Assembly (NCBI GenBank): GCA_033807775.1
Contig: CM066321.1
Location: 252,576,422-252,640,421 of the forward strand
Length of the DNA stretch: 64,000 bases
Source of the DNA: Saussurea involucrata
Lineage: Eukaryota; Streptophyta; Magnoliopsida; Asterales; Asteraceae
Direction of reading: 5' to 3'
How positions within the stretch are numbered: position 1 is the first letter of the stretch; every line of letters begins with the position of its first letter. This document shows positions 46,294 to 55,744 of the stretch, piece by piece. Below the pieces are notes generated by a model. The model saw only the letters and a program-made list of their open reading frames with translations, ran no database searches and was not told the origin of the DNA. The position numbers and the translations under genes are program-made.

Positions 46294-48708
46294 ACGGCCA
46301 CCAACACAAACACAAATTATATAGACAATGGTTCTCTTGCTAAACCTCCCAGATTTTCCAAAGATAACTTCAACTTATGGAAAAATAGGATGACACTCTT
46401 CTTAGAAGGTGTAGACCCTACTATGCCTTACTATCTCGAAAATGGTCCATTCATCCCTGTAAGAATTGATGCTGCAGTTCCAGGCGCTGAGAATAGACCT
46501 GCTATTCCAGAAAGGCTGGTACCTAAGGAAATCCTTCAATGGACTGACGAAGATAAGAAGAAAGTGGCTATAGATACAAAAGCTAGATCCATACTATCCA
46601 TGGCTCTTCCTGACGAAGTCTACCATTCCGTCATGAATCTGAAAACATCAAAAGCCATGTGGGACACAATATGTGTTCAGTATGAAGGAACGTCTGAAGT
46701 CCAGGACTCAAGAAAGATCAACCTGGTAAGACAATACGAAAGCTTCATTTCTGGTAAGAATGAAACTCTCTCTGAAGTTCACCAACGTTTTAATTGTTTA
46801 ATTATAGATCTGAAAACTGTTGGTAAGGAATATTCTAACTTTGAAGTGCTGACAAAGTTTCTAGAATGTTTACCTGAAAGCTGGGACAACTATTCTATGT
46901 GTCTCAAGCTGTCAAAGGATCTAAAATCAATGACCCTTGCTACCTTATATGGTACGTTGCTGAATCATGAGCAATCAAGCCATCTTAAGAAGAATCTTGT
47001 TAAAGATTCCAGAAGCACCCCTGTTGCTTTAATCTCAGAGGAACCTTCTACTCAGCGACCCTCGGTCACTATCACTGAGTTAGAAAGTAACTCTGAAAGG
47101 TCATCAGATTCTGATTATTCAGATAATGATGAATCTTTGGCTCTCCTAACTAAGAAGTTCAGGAGATTTGCCAAAAAGAAAATGTTTAAAAAGAACAAAC
47201 CTCTTTCCATAACTGACAAGCCTAGATCATCAGCTTTTGTTGATAAGGCTACTGCTACTTGTTTTAACTGCGAAAAGACAGGACATTTCGCTAACGAGGG
47301 AAGGTCTAAGAAAGTTTCTAGACCCTCAGCTTTTACAAAAAAATCCTTTGTTCCAAGGAATAAAGATGACAAATATTCAAAGCTGAAAGAAAAATATGCA
47401 AAGCTGAAAAGCTTTAAGAAGAATAAAGGACTGATGGTTGACTATGATTGGGCTGCTTCTGATGAAGAAGCATCATCATCTGACTCTGAAGATGATGAAG
47501 CAAATCTATGTCTTATGGCCAAGATTGAAGAAGAGGAAGAAAGTTCAGACATTCCCTCCACTTCAACATCTGCTATTCAGGTATCACCTTCTTTCTTTAC
47601 CAATATTGCAAATATTGATGAAGCTGATAGTCTCCGTAAGATCGATCTCTTGACTAGAAGTTTATACGAAGCCATGAACGGCAAAACTGTGGTTGAAAAC
47701 CAAAATCTTGATCTCGCTGAAAAGCTTAAAAACTGCCACCTTCAAATAGAAAAGCTTTCTAAAACTGAAGAAGATTTTAAAGATCAAGTATATTTAAATC
47801 AGCTAGTCAAAATCGAACGAGCAGAAGCTATCGCTGCATTAAAGGCTGAAAAAGCTACTGTTGAAGGATGGTGTAATTCTTCAACAAAGATCACTGAGAT
47901 AATAAAGTCTCAGATTCCCCTAAGTGATAAACGTGGTTTGGGTTACAAAGATGAAACTCCAAAAACAACCACTGAGCGTTCAACGCTTAAATTTGGAACG
48001 TTCGTATCCTCAGTCGCTGATACTTCATCTTCTCAGTGCTCCTCGTCCGTTACACCAATCCCTGAGGAAACTCCTACCTCCTCAAAAGGCAAGGAGAAAA
48101 TGGTTTATTCAAAACCTACCTCTGTCTTTAAAGACAAAGGTAAAGGAATTGTTATTTACCAGAATCCTCAGAAGGGTACCTTAGTACCAAAACTGAATGC
48201 TTCTAAAGCTTCAGTGGCTCATCCCTCTGGATCAAGGAAGCAGATATCTGGATTTATTCAGCGATCTACTCCTAGACTCAGATTGGATGTCCTTGGTAAG
48301 AAATCTGAAGAACTGAATGTTCGTCCCATTTCTAAAGCCAATAGTTTACTTGGTGCTGGCACTTCTATTTTGAAATTAAAAGCTCAGCATTCAAATGGTC
48401 CTAGAACTACTTTTAGTTATAGGAAATGTTATCACTGTGGACTTACCGATCATATTGCTAGTAAGTGCCCCACAGCCACCAAAGCTGAAAAGATAGCTAA
48501 GGTGAAGATTGCCCCCAAGGCAAAGAAGACCAACCCTGGTGCAAATCAAGTCAAGGTGAATTCTACCACTGAGGTTAAGAAATTAACCAAAGTGAAGAAA
48601 GACAAAGCTGAATCTTCAAATGCTGCGAAGACTGCTGAACCTTCCATTCCAACTACTTCCACTGACAAACGTGTATACATGGTTAAGTGGGTACCCAAGA
48701 AAAACTAA
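46294..48708 (+). CDS. gag: Element E gag (start codon ACG; first in-frame ATG at 46390)
   Basis: Gag forms the particle that packages element RNA. The reading frame is open from 46294, where G has ATG but E has ACG; the first in-frame ATG, at 46390, would drop 32 residues including KPPRFSKDNFNLW. A UBN2-like capsid segment (MWDTICVQYEG, LVRQYESF) follows, then an acidic Ser-rich stretch, the first zinc knuckle CFNCEKTGHFANEG, in which the last Cys is Gly, a coiled coil (NQNLDLAEKLKNCHLQIEKL) and a second knuckle CYHCGLTDHIASKC. It ends WVPKKN with TAA at 48706-48708. Pol follows in the same frame after 18 nt. It could make protein only from a non-AUG or internal start. Confidence 0.88.
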   Translation, partial: TATNTNTNYIDNGSLAKPPRFSKDNFNLWKNRMTLFLEGVDPTMPYYLENGPFIPVRIDAAVPGAENRPAIPERLVPKEILQWTDEDKKKVAIDTKARSILSMALPDEVYHSVMNLKTSKAMWDTICVQYEGTSEVQDSRKINLVRQYESFISGKNETLSEVHQRFNCLIIDLKTVGKEYSNFEVLTKFLECLPESWDNYSMCLKLSKDLKSMTLATLYGTLLNHEQSSHLKKNLVKDSRSTPVALISEEPSTQRPSVTITELESNSERSSDSDYSDNDESLALLTKKFRRFAKKKMFKKNKPLSITDKPRSSAFVDKATATCFNCEKTGHFANEGRSKKVSRPSAFTKKSFVPRNKDDKYSKLKEKYAKLKSFKKNKGLMVDYDWAASDEEASSSDSEDDEANLCLMAKIEEEEESSDIPSTSTSAIQVSPSFFTNIANIDEADSLRKIDLLTRSLYEAMNGKTVVENQNLDLAEKLKNCHLQIEKLSKTEEDFKDQVYLNQLVKIERAEAIAALKAEKATVEGWCNSSTKITEIIKSQIPLSDKRGLGYKDETPKTTTERSTLKFGTFVSSVADTSSSQCSSSVTPIPEETPTSSKGKEKMVYSKPTSVFKDKGKGIVIYQNPQKGTLVPKLNASKASVAHPSGSRKQISGFIQRSTPRLRLDVLGKKSEELNVRPISKANSLLGAGTSILKLKAQHSNGPRTTFSYRKCYHCGLTDHIASKCPTATKAEKIAKVKIAPKAKKTNPGANQVKVNSTTEVKKLTKVKKDKAESSNAAKTAEPSIPTTSTDKRVYMVKWVPKKN

Positions 48709-48726
48709 TCTTCCTTTGCATTGCAG

Positions 48727-51700
48727 GTTAAGAAGGGTATCTGGTATCTTGATAGCGGATGCTCTAGACACATGACTAGAAAGAAAAGCCTGCTCGCTGA
48801 ATACAAAGAAGAGAAGGGTCCCTCTGTGACTTTCGGTGGAAATGGAAAAGGACATACCCGAGGGTATGGTGTACTTTCAAATGGTACAACCTCCTTCAGA
48901 AGAGTCGCATATGTTGAAGGGCTAAAGCATAATCTTCTAAGCATCAGTCAGCTTTGCGACATGGATAACAAAGTAATCTTTACTAAGAAATCCTGCTTTG
49001 TCTCTGACAAAAAGGAGAAGATAGCTCTCAGCGGTTATCGTTTGGAAAATGTTTATGTAATAAACATGGACTCAACAACCACTGAGAACTCCTGTTTCTT
49101 CTCAAAGGCCTCATCTTATGTCAACTGGCTATGGCATAAGAGGCTATCTCATCTAAATTTCAAGACACTGAACACTCTTTCTTCAAAAGAGTTAGTCACT
49201 GGTCTACCTCAGCATTCATACGCCAAAGAGTCGTTATGTTCAGCGTGTGAAAAAGGGAAGCAGACCAAAGCAAGCTTTAAATCAAAGCAAGTTTCTTCAG
49301 TGTCATCTCCTCTACAACTACTCCATATGGATTTGTTTGGCCCTGTTAACAAACAATCCATCACTGGAAAGAAATATACGCTGGTCATAGTTGATGAATT
49401 CTCTCGCTTCACTTGGGTAATGTTTCTCAGTTCTAAGAGTGACACCCCTGAAGAACTCATCAATTTTGTTCGGAAGATGGAAACCCTGAACAATCTGACC
49501 GTTCGCTCAATAAGGAGTGATCATGAGACTGAATTCAAAAACAGTTCTCTTGATTCCTTCCTTGAGAGTAAGGGTATTTCTCACAACTTTTCTTCAGTGA
49601 GAACACCGCAACAAAATGGAGTCGCTGAAAGAAGAAATAGAACAATTATTGAAGCTGCACGTTCAATGCTCAGCGATTCTCACCTGCCTACTCAATTTTG
49701 GGCAGAAGCTGTCAACACTGCTTGTTTTACGCAAAACAGGTCGCTGATAGTTAAAAGATTCAAAAAGACAGCCTATGAACTTTTTCATGGGAGAAAGCCT
49801 TCAATCAGCTTTCTTCACATCTTTGGATGTCAGTGTTTTATACTGAACAACAGAGATGCACTTGGAAAGTTTGATCCTAAGGCTGATGATGGAATCTTTC
49901 TTGGATACTCCTCAGTTTCCAAAGACTTCAGAGTCTTCAATCGTAGAAGACAAACTGTTGAAGAAACTATTCACGTCACGTTTGACGAATCCAGTTCAGC
50001 GAACTCTAGACCGTCCGCTGATACTGAAGAACTGAATCAATGGATGTTTTCTCATCTTGGTGATTCAGAAGATATTCCCACTAATGCTCATCCAGTAGAA
50101 GATGATAGTCCTATCATTCCAAATATGCAGAACAGTGAAGCTGAAACTTCTTGGGTCTCAGCTGTTCCTATAAACACTATACCTAACGCTGAACCAAATG
50201 TCTCAGACATTCCATCTACTTCTCAGCAATCAGTGAATATAATGACAACTGCATCCATTCCTCTCTTGGCTGACACTCCCGACGTCGCTGAAGCTTCATC
50301 TTCAGCTCCTCAAGTTCAAGTTGAGTCAGCGTCTCACGCTTCGGCTCAGCGATGGACTATAAATCATCCAATTAATCAAATTCTTTGTGATCCAAACGTT
50401 GGGATTCAGACTCGACGAAGTGCAGGTAATATTTGTTTATTTGTAAATTTTATTTCACTAACTGAACCAAAGAAAGTAGATGATGCCCTCAAAGATCCAA
50501 ACTGGGTCAGCGCCATGCAAGAAGAGCTGACTGAATTCGAAAGAAACAAAGTTTGGAAACTTGTTCGGAGACCAACTGATAAAACAGTAATAGGCACTAA
50601 ATGGATCTATCGAAATAAGTTGGACGAACATGGTACTGTAACCCGCAACAAAGCTCGACTTGTTGCTCAGGGATACAGACAAGAGGAAGGTATAGATTAT
50701 GATGAAACATTTGCTCCTGTAGCAAGACTTGAATCTATTCGTCTATTCTTAGCATATGCTGTACACAAAAACTTCAAAGTACATCAGATGGATGTTAAGT
50801 CAGCGTTTCTGAATGGAAAGCTGAATGAAGAAGTGTATGTGGAACAACCTCCAGGATTCTCAGATTCTAAGCGTCTAGGTTATGTTTATAAACTGGATAA
50901 GGCACTTTATGGCTTGAAGCAAGCTCCACGTGCATGGTATGACACTCTTTCCACTTATCTCCATATTGAAAAATTTGAGCGAGGTAAGATTGACAAAACT
51001 CTTTTTTTTAGAAAAGTGAAAGGTCATATCATTCTAGTTCAAATATATGTTGATGACATTATATTTGGTTCTACTAACCCTGAGCTTTGTACTCGTTTCG
51101 CTGATAGAATGAAAGATGAGTATAAAATTAGCATGATGGGTGAACTAACATATTTCCTTGGTCTTCAGATTAAGCAAACTGAGAAAGGAACTTTCATAAA
51201 TCAGGGAAAATATGTTAAAGATATGCTGAAGAAATTCGACTTAACTGAAAGTTCAGCTATGAAAACCCCTATGGCACCACCGCTGACACTTGATAAGGAC
51301 ACTAAGGGTGTTCCTGTCAATGTCACGCTGTACCGTGGGATGATCGGCTCACTATTGTATCTTACAGCTAGCCGACCCGATATTATGTTTGCAACATGCT
51401 TGTGTGCACGATATCAAGCTGAACCTAATATATCTCATATGAAAGCTGTAAAGCGAATTTTTCGATATCTTAAGGGGACAGCGAATCTAGGTCTTTGGTA
51501 TCCCAAAGATTCAGGATTTGATCTAACCGCCTATTCAGATAGTGATTTTGCAGGTTGCAAAATGGATAGGAAAAGCACCACAGGAGGATGTCAGCTCCTG
51601 GGTGGAAAGCTGGTAAGTTGGACAAGTAAAAAGCAAAATTCAGTGTCCACTTCCACAGCTGAAGCTGAATATGTAGCCGCTGGAAGCTGTTGTTCTCAAG

Positions 51701-51993
51701 TCTTGTGGATGAGAAATCAGCTACTAGACTATGATCTTCAGCTCTCCAAAATTCCAATCTATTGTGACAGCACAAGTGCCATCGCTATAGCAAACAATCC
51801 AGTACTACATTCAAAGACCAAACATATAGAAATCAGATATCATTTTATCAGAGATCATGTGATGAATGGTGATATAGAACTTCATTTTATCCCAACTGAT
51901 TATCAGTTAGCTGACTTATTTACCAAACCTCTTGATGAGACAAGATTCAACTTTCTCATCAGCGAGCTTGGAATGCTGAACTTTGAAGGATAA
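48727..51993 (+). CDS. pol: Element E pol: protease, integrase, reverse transcriptase, RNase H
   Basis: Pol is open for about 1,088 codons in the gag frame, from the codon after CAG (48724-48726). Approximate residues: protease site DSG at 10; integrase zinc site H-x4-H (WHKRLSHLNF) at 137 and CSAC at 171; integrase core Asp at 202 (HMDLFGP) and 265 (RSDHE, where D has RSDHG), with the downstream Glu in TPQQNGVAERRNRT; reverse transcriptase YVDD near 775; RNase H YSDSDFAGC near 938 and STAEAEYVAA. It ends MLNFEG. There is no own ATG at the start, so expression needs suppression of the gag TAA, splicing, or processing of a fusion. Confidence 0.92.
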   Translation, partial: VKKGIWYLDSGCSRHMTRKKSLLAEYKEEKGPSVTFGGNGKGHTRGYGVLSNGTTSFRRVAYVEGLKHNLLSISQLCDMDNKVIFTKKSCFVSDKKEKIALSGYRLENVYVINMDSTTTENSCFFSKASSYVNWLWHKRLSHLNFKTLNTLSSKELVTGLPQHSYAKESLCSACEKGKQTKASFKSKQVSSVSSPLQLLHMDLFGPVNKQSITGKKYTLVIVDEFSRFTWVMFLSSKSDTPEELINFVRKMETLNNLTVRSIRSDHETEFKNSSLDSFLESKGISHNFSSVRTPQQNGVAERRNRTIIEAARSMLSDSHLPTQFWAEAVNTACFTQNRSLIVKRFKKTAYELFHGRKPSISFLHIFGCQCFILNNRDALGKFDPKADDGIFLGYSSVSKDFRVFNRRRQTVEETIHVTFDESSSANSRPSADTEELNQWMFSHLGDSEDIPTNAHPVEDDSPIIPNMQNSEAETSWVSAVPINTIPNAEPNVSDIPSTSQQSVNIMTTASIPLLADTPDVAEASSSAPQVQVESASHASAQRWTINHPINQILCDPNVGIQTRRSAGNICLFVNFISLTEPKKVDDALKDPNWVSAMQEELTEFERNKVWKLVRRPTDKTVIGTKWIYRNKLDEHGTVTRNKARLVAQGYRQEEGIDYDETFAPVARLESIRLFLAYAVHKNFKVHQMDVKSAFLNGKLNEEVYVEQPPGFSDSKRLGYVYKLDKALYGLKQAPRAWYDTLSTYLHIEKFERGKIDKTLFFRKVKGHIILVQIYVDDIIFGSTNPELCTRFADRMKDEYKISMMGELTYFLGLQIKQTEKGTFINQGKYVKDMLKKFDLTESSAMKTPMAPPLTLDKDTKGVPVNVTLYRGMIGSLLYLTASRPDIMFATCLCARYQAEPNISHMKAVKRIFRYLKGTANLGLWYPKDSGFDLTAYSDSDFAGCKMDRKSTTGGCQLLGGKLVSWTSKKQNSVSTSTAEAEYVAAGSCCSQVLWMRNQLLDYDLQLSKIPIYCDSTSAIAIANNPVLHSKTKHIEIRYHFIRDHVMNGDIELHFIPTDYQLADLFTKPLDETRFNFLISELGMLNFEG

Positions 51994-52947
51994 AATCTTC
52001 AGCGGTTCACATTAATCAGCGAAAGGATAAAATCAACTTGTATAACCCATTCTATCATCTTCTCTTTGAATAAACTTGATTCACTGATATCAAGGTATGT
52101 TCTGTCTCTGACAATCGCATGAAAATGCAAGATTTCAAAACAAAATGCATCGCTGAATATCTCTTCCTTAAAACCTTCACTGAATATTTTCATTCGGTAC
52201 TTCATGTTTTCAAAAGTATCTCTGAATTTTTCAAAACCTCAGAGACAACCAAGAATATGAAAGGACAGTTGTGACGTCATTGCAACGGATAAACCCCGGC
52301 ACGTTTTTTCTTCCTGACACACGTTTGCACGTCTCGTTCATACTTCCAATCAAATGCAAACACGTGTCCGTGTCATGATGAAAATCTTTTCCCGCTCAAG
52401 ATTTTCTCTTTCTAAAATCTCTATATAAACAAATTCTTTGTTTATATTTTTCTTTTACGCGATCAATCTCCCTCCGCAAGAAAGAATTCACTGTTGCATT
52501 TGTGATTTCAAAAACTTCAAGAACTGTTCATCATCTTCTTCATCAAACATCAAGGTTAATATGTTCTTATTTATTACCGAATGCGTATAACTTGTTTCCG
52601 ATCTTCTCTTTGTTTTAACAAGATCAAACAAAAGAACTTCGTAAAATAAAATCATTTTCTTTCGTGGTTTTATGAACACAACCATTTCATGGTTGTTCTT
52701 CAAGTTTAAATGCAAAATCTTAAACTTGTTCTTCATTCGTTTCCAGAATCTATTTCTTCATAGAAAACTGGAAAACAAGAAAATGGGTTTTACTTTTCGT
52801 TTCAAAATCAAGAAAAACCCTAATCTTCATTAAGACATTTTGTCTGAATGAAATGGATAAAATTCGAAACATCTTATTGGAAATTCTTTCCACGTTAATA
52901 TTATTCTTATTTGTTAACATCTTTGGTTGAACTATTAATACAGAGAA
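51994..52947 (+). promoter_or_regulatory. Element E internal promoter and leader intron of third gene
   Basis: This 954-bp spacer has no gene. TGACGTCA (52273-52280), ACGTGTCC (52362-52369, overlapping CACGTG at 52361-52366) and TATATAAA (52422-52429) form a promoter-like block conserved in order in B and D. A candidate leader intron runs from 52555 (ATCAAG/GTTAATA) to 52943 (TTAATACAG), 389 nt, ending four bases before the third-gene ATG. Confidence 0.58.
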
Positions 52948-55605
52948 ATGGCCTCGTCTGACATTCCTGCTACCGCTGAGAACATCTCCGCTGACTCTGA
53001 GGAAGTGGAAATCCTCAAGGCTCCACAAGTCAAGTTCAAACTTGATCAACTAGACTGGACTAAGATAAACAACCTTTCTGCGCTTCTCGAGTTTCCTCCT
53101 CGAAAGCAAGTCACACATCTGACAGATGCTGTGAATTTCCTGAAGAATTGCTGCATTTCAACAGCCCTGACCATTTCACCCCCTGCAAGTCAGCTGCTAC
53201 TATCTCAGTTCTGGTACTCTGCCAGACACTCTCAGCTACCATCCGCCAAAGATCCCTCCAAAACATTTGATTGTATCCTCTGCGATACTGAATATGGCAC
53301 GATAAAGATCACACCCGCCATCATTCGCAAAGCTCTGAACTTTCCCATCGCTACAAAGGAAAAACCTTTTGTTCCTTTCCCTGACCATAAGAAGATCGCT
53401 GACAAAGAAGCTCTTATTGCATTTTTTGATGCAATGGGCTATGTATGGGAAATGGGCAGAGACAAGAAGCCTGAGAAGAAGCTAACACTGCTGAAGAAAT
53501 CGAAAATGCCCAGCGAGATGAACTTCATCTTCGCTCACCTTATCAGCTGCATGACTGCCAAAACCGGCTCTTCTGATCAAGCCGCTCAACCTCGGCAAGC
53601 TATGGGATACGCTCTGCTGAAAGGTCTACACATTGACTGGGCATCTCTCATCTATGATGACTTGCTGCAAAGAGTAGACTATGCCGCTGACAGGCCTGCT
53701 TGGGTTCCCTACCCCCGTTTCATCAGTGCTATCTTTCAATATGGCCTGAAGGACAGCTACCCGCAAGAGGGCGATCTAAAACTCTCTCAGATTGGCCCTA
53801 AGGTACTCGACTTCAAACCTGTTGAAAATGAGGTACGTCTTTCTACCCTCTTAACTCTTCTCAACCCTTCTTCTTCTACTTCTGTGGCTCCTTCAGCAAC
53901 AATACCCATCGCTGATTCCCTGGCCACAAAATCCTCTCCTTCTAAGAAAAGGAAACATTCATCTACCCCACTTGACTCTAAAAGGATCAAGAAAACAAAG
54001 GAGCAACCCCAGCAATCTCATGCTGAAGACTCCTCAGCTCTTTCTGCAGAGCTGAAGGAACGTTCAGTGGTACGCTCTGCCACACCTGAACAAGCCATCC
54101 CTTTTATCCAAACTTCAGCGTCTCTAAACGCTGAGGTTACAAACTTGGAACCTACCCAACCTCCTTCAGTCTCTCAAAAGACTGATGAAGTGATTGTCAG
54201 CGAATCCAACGCTGAACTCATAACCCAACCCCCACTCTTATCCTTCGCTTCTCCCTCCACTCATTTGGTCTCTACTCCAGATCTAACTGGAGCTGCCATC
54301 ATTTCCTCGAAACATAAAGCTGATTCTCCAGGAATGATGAAGACAGGACCTGCAGAAAAATCCATGGGCACTTTTGAAGATGACATGGAACTTTACTCAG
54401 GAACCCGTGATTTCGATGAATTCACCAATCCTCCTGCAGGTAAACAACAACCCATAAACACTGTGACTAAACCCCAAACTTCTGAGCTTTCCTCTGTTCA
54501 CAAGTTTTTATATGTTACAGGTCCTAATTTGGGAGATATCAACGCCTCTCTGAAGTCCGTGGAGACAAAGCTGACAGGTCTCACCACTACTCTCTCCAAT
54601 AACTCTACAGTTGTAACAAACGCTGGAGAGAATCTGAACAAACTGACAACGGTGGTGGAGAAGAAGGCTTCCACAGATGACATGAAGCAACTTGATAAGA
54701 CTCTCAGCGACTTCGCCAAGGTGCTCGCTGATATCTACACAGACTACACCTCTCTCAAAAATTCAGTTTCATCCATGTCCAGCGAGGTAACAACGCTGAA
54801 GACATCGGTTGGAACACTAGAGGGAGATATGTCTGCTGTGAAGACAAATGTCAACACTCTGACGACTGACTTAAGCTCTGTAAAGACTGACGTTGGTTCG
54901 ATGAAGACTATGATCGAACAGCTGCTGCACAAGGCGAATACTCCTGCTCCTGCTCCTGCCCCTGTCCCTGAATCTGAACATTTTACAGCGGCCGATCGCA
55001 TTGAGCTCGGGAAGATCAATCCTGCTATTTCTGGCCTTGAAGACAGATTAGCAAAGATTGAAGTTTGTGTAGGTCTCTCTGGCCAAGAAGACAGAGAACC
55101 TACCAACGCTGCTGAATCAAGCCATTCCTCCCCCGGTCATCATGAAAAAGAGGGGGAGAAGAGCGCTGAAGATCTCGCCAAGAGCGCTGACCTTTCCCAT
55201 GATGAATCTATCAGGGGAGAGAAGACGAATACTGAAGAAACCACCGCTGGACCTCAGGGAGATGAAAACCCTGAGGAAACCGAGAAGCTCGCCTCTGTAT
55301 CTGAGGGGGAGCAACTCGAAGAAGAAGCTGAGAAAACTGAATCTGAAGCAGAAGATGATGAAGTCGTCGACATCCCTGATGATGAACCATCTTCTTCTCC
55401 AAAGAAAGATGACGAAGATGACGATGACTTCTTTATCGTCAAACCTGCTCAAAAGATCAAAGCTCTTAAGGGAATCTCGATAAATGAACCTTCAGGGGAG
55501 CGGACAAAGACAAAGCCCTCAGCCTCTGGAGCTGAGAAAGGCAAAGGCAAAAGCGTCGCTGAAGATGACAATCTGATGATCTTGCTTGAAAAGCCGGTTT
55601 GTCAG
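52948..55605 (+). CDS. Element E third gene, exon 1 (886 codons)
   Basis: The protein starts MASSDIPATAENIS at the first ATG after the predicted leader intron. About residues 25-290 form the conserved domain (LNNLSALLEFP-like start, FLKNCCISTALTI, LLLSQFWYSA, FDAMGYVWEMGRD, TAKTGSSDQAA, YPRFISAIF). A Lys-rich SPSKKRKHS / KRIKKTKEQ nuclear-signal-like region follows near 325-345, then a long Thr/Ser-rich coiled coil (about 525-660), a Pro/Ala hinge (APAPAPVPE) and an acidic tail. No signal peptide or membrane segment. I know similar domains from copia-associated proteins of Asteraceae, without a proven function. The exon ends in a full Gln codon before GTACAC. Confidence 0.8.
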
Positions 55606-55744
55606 GTACACTAATCATCTCTCACTCCATCCCTCCTTTATCATACACTATCAGTTCCTTTACCCAAGCCTATACACTTAAACCAATTCTCTCTATCTGA
55701 TTCTACCCAAGTTCTTACTCGTAAGATCGCTGTGTTTCAGCTAG
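55606..55744 (+). other. Predicted intron in element E third gene (139 nt)
   Basis: The donor is GTCAG/GTACAC and the acceptor GTGTTTCAGCTAG. It holds a TAA four bases past the donor hexamer and is rich in C and T. Removing it joins exon 1 and exon 2 in frame (phase 0). D has the same borders around a 154-nt sequence. Confidence 0.78.

Noticed and set aside
52488..53049. Minus-strand frames of 82 and 99 codons over the E leader
   Set aside because: They overlap the predicted leader intron and promoter, have AT-driven composition and no homologous frame in D.
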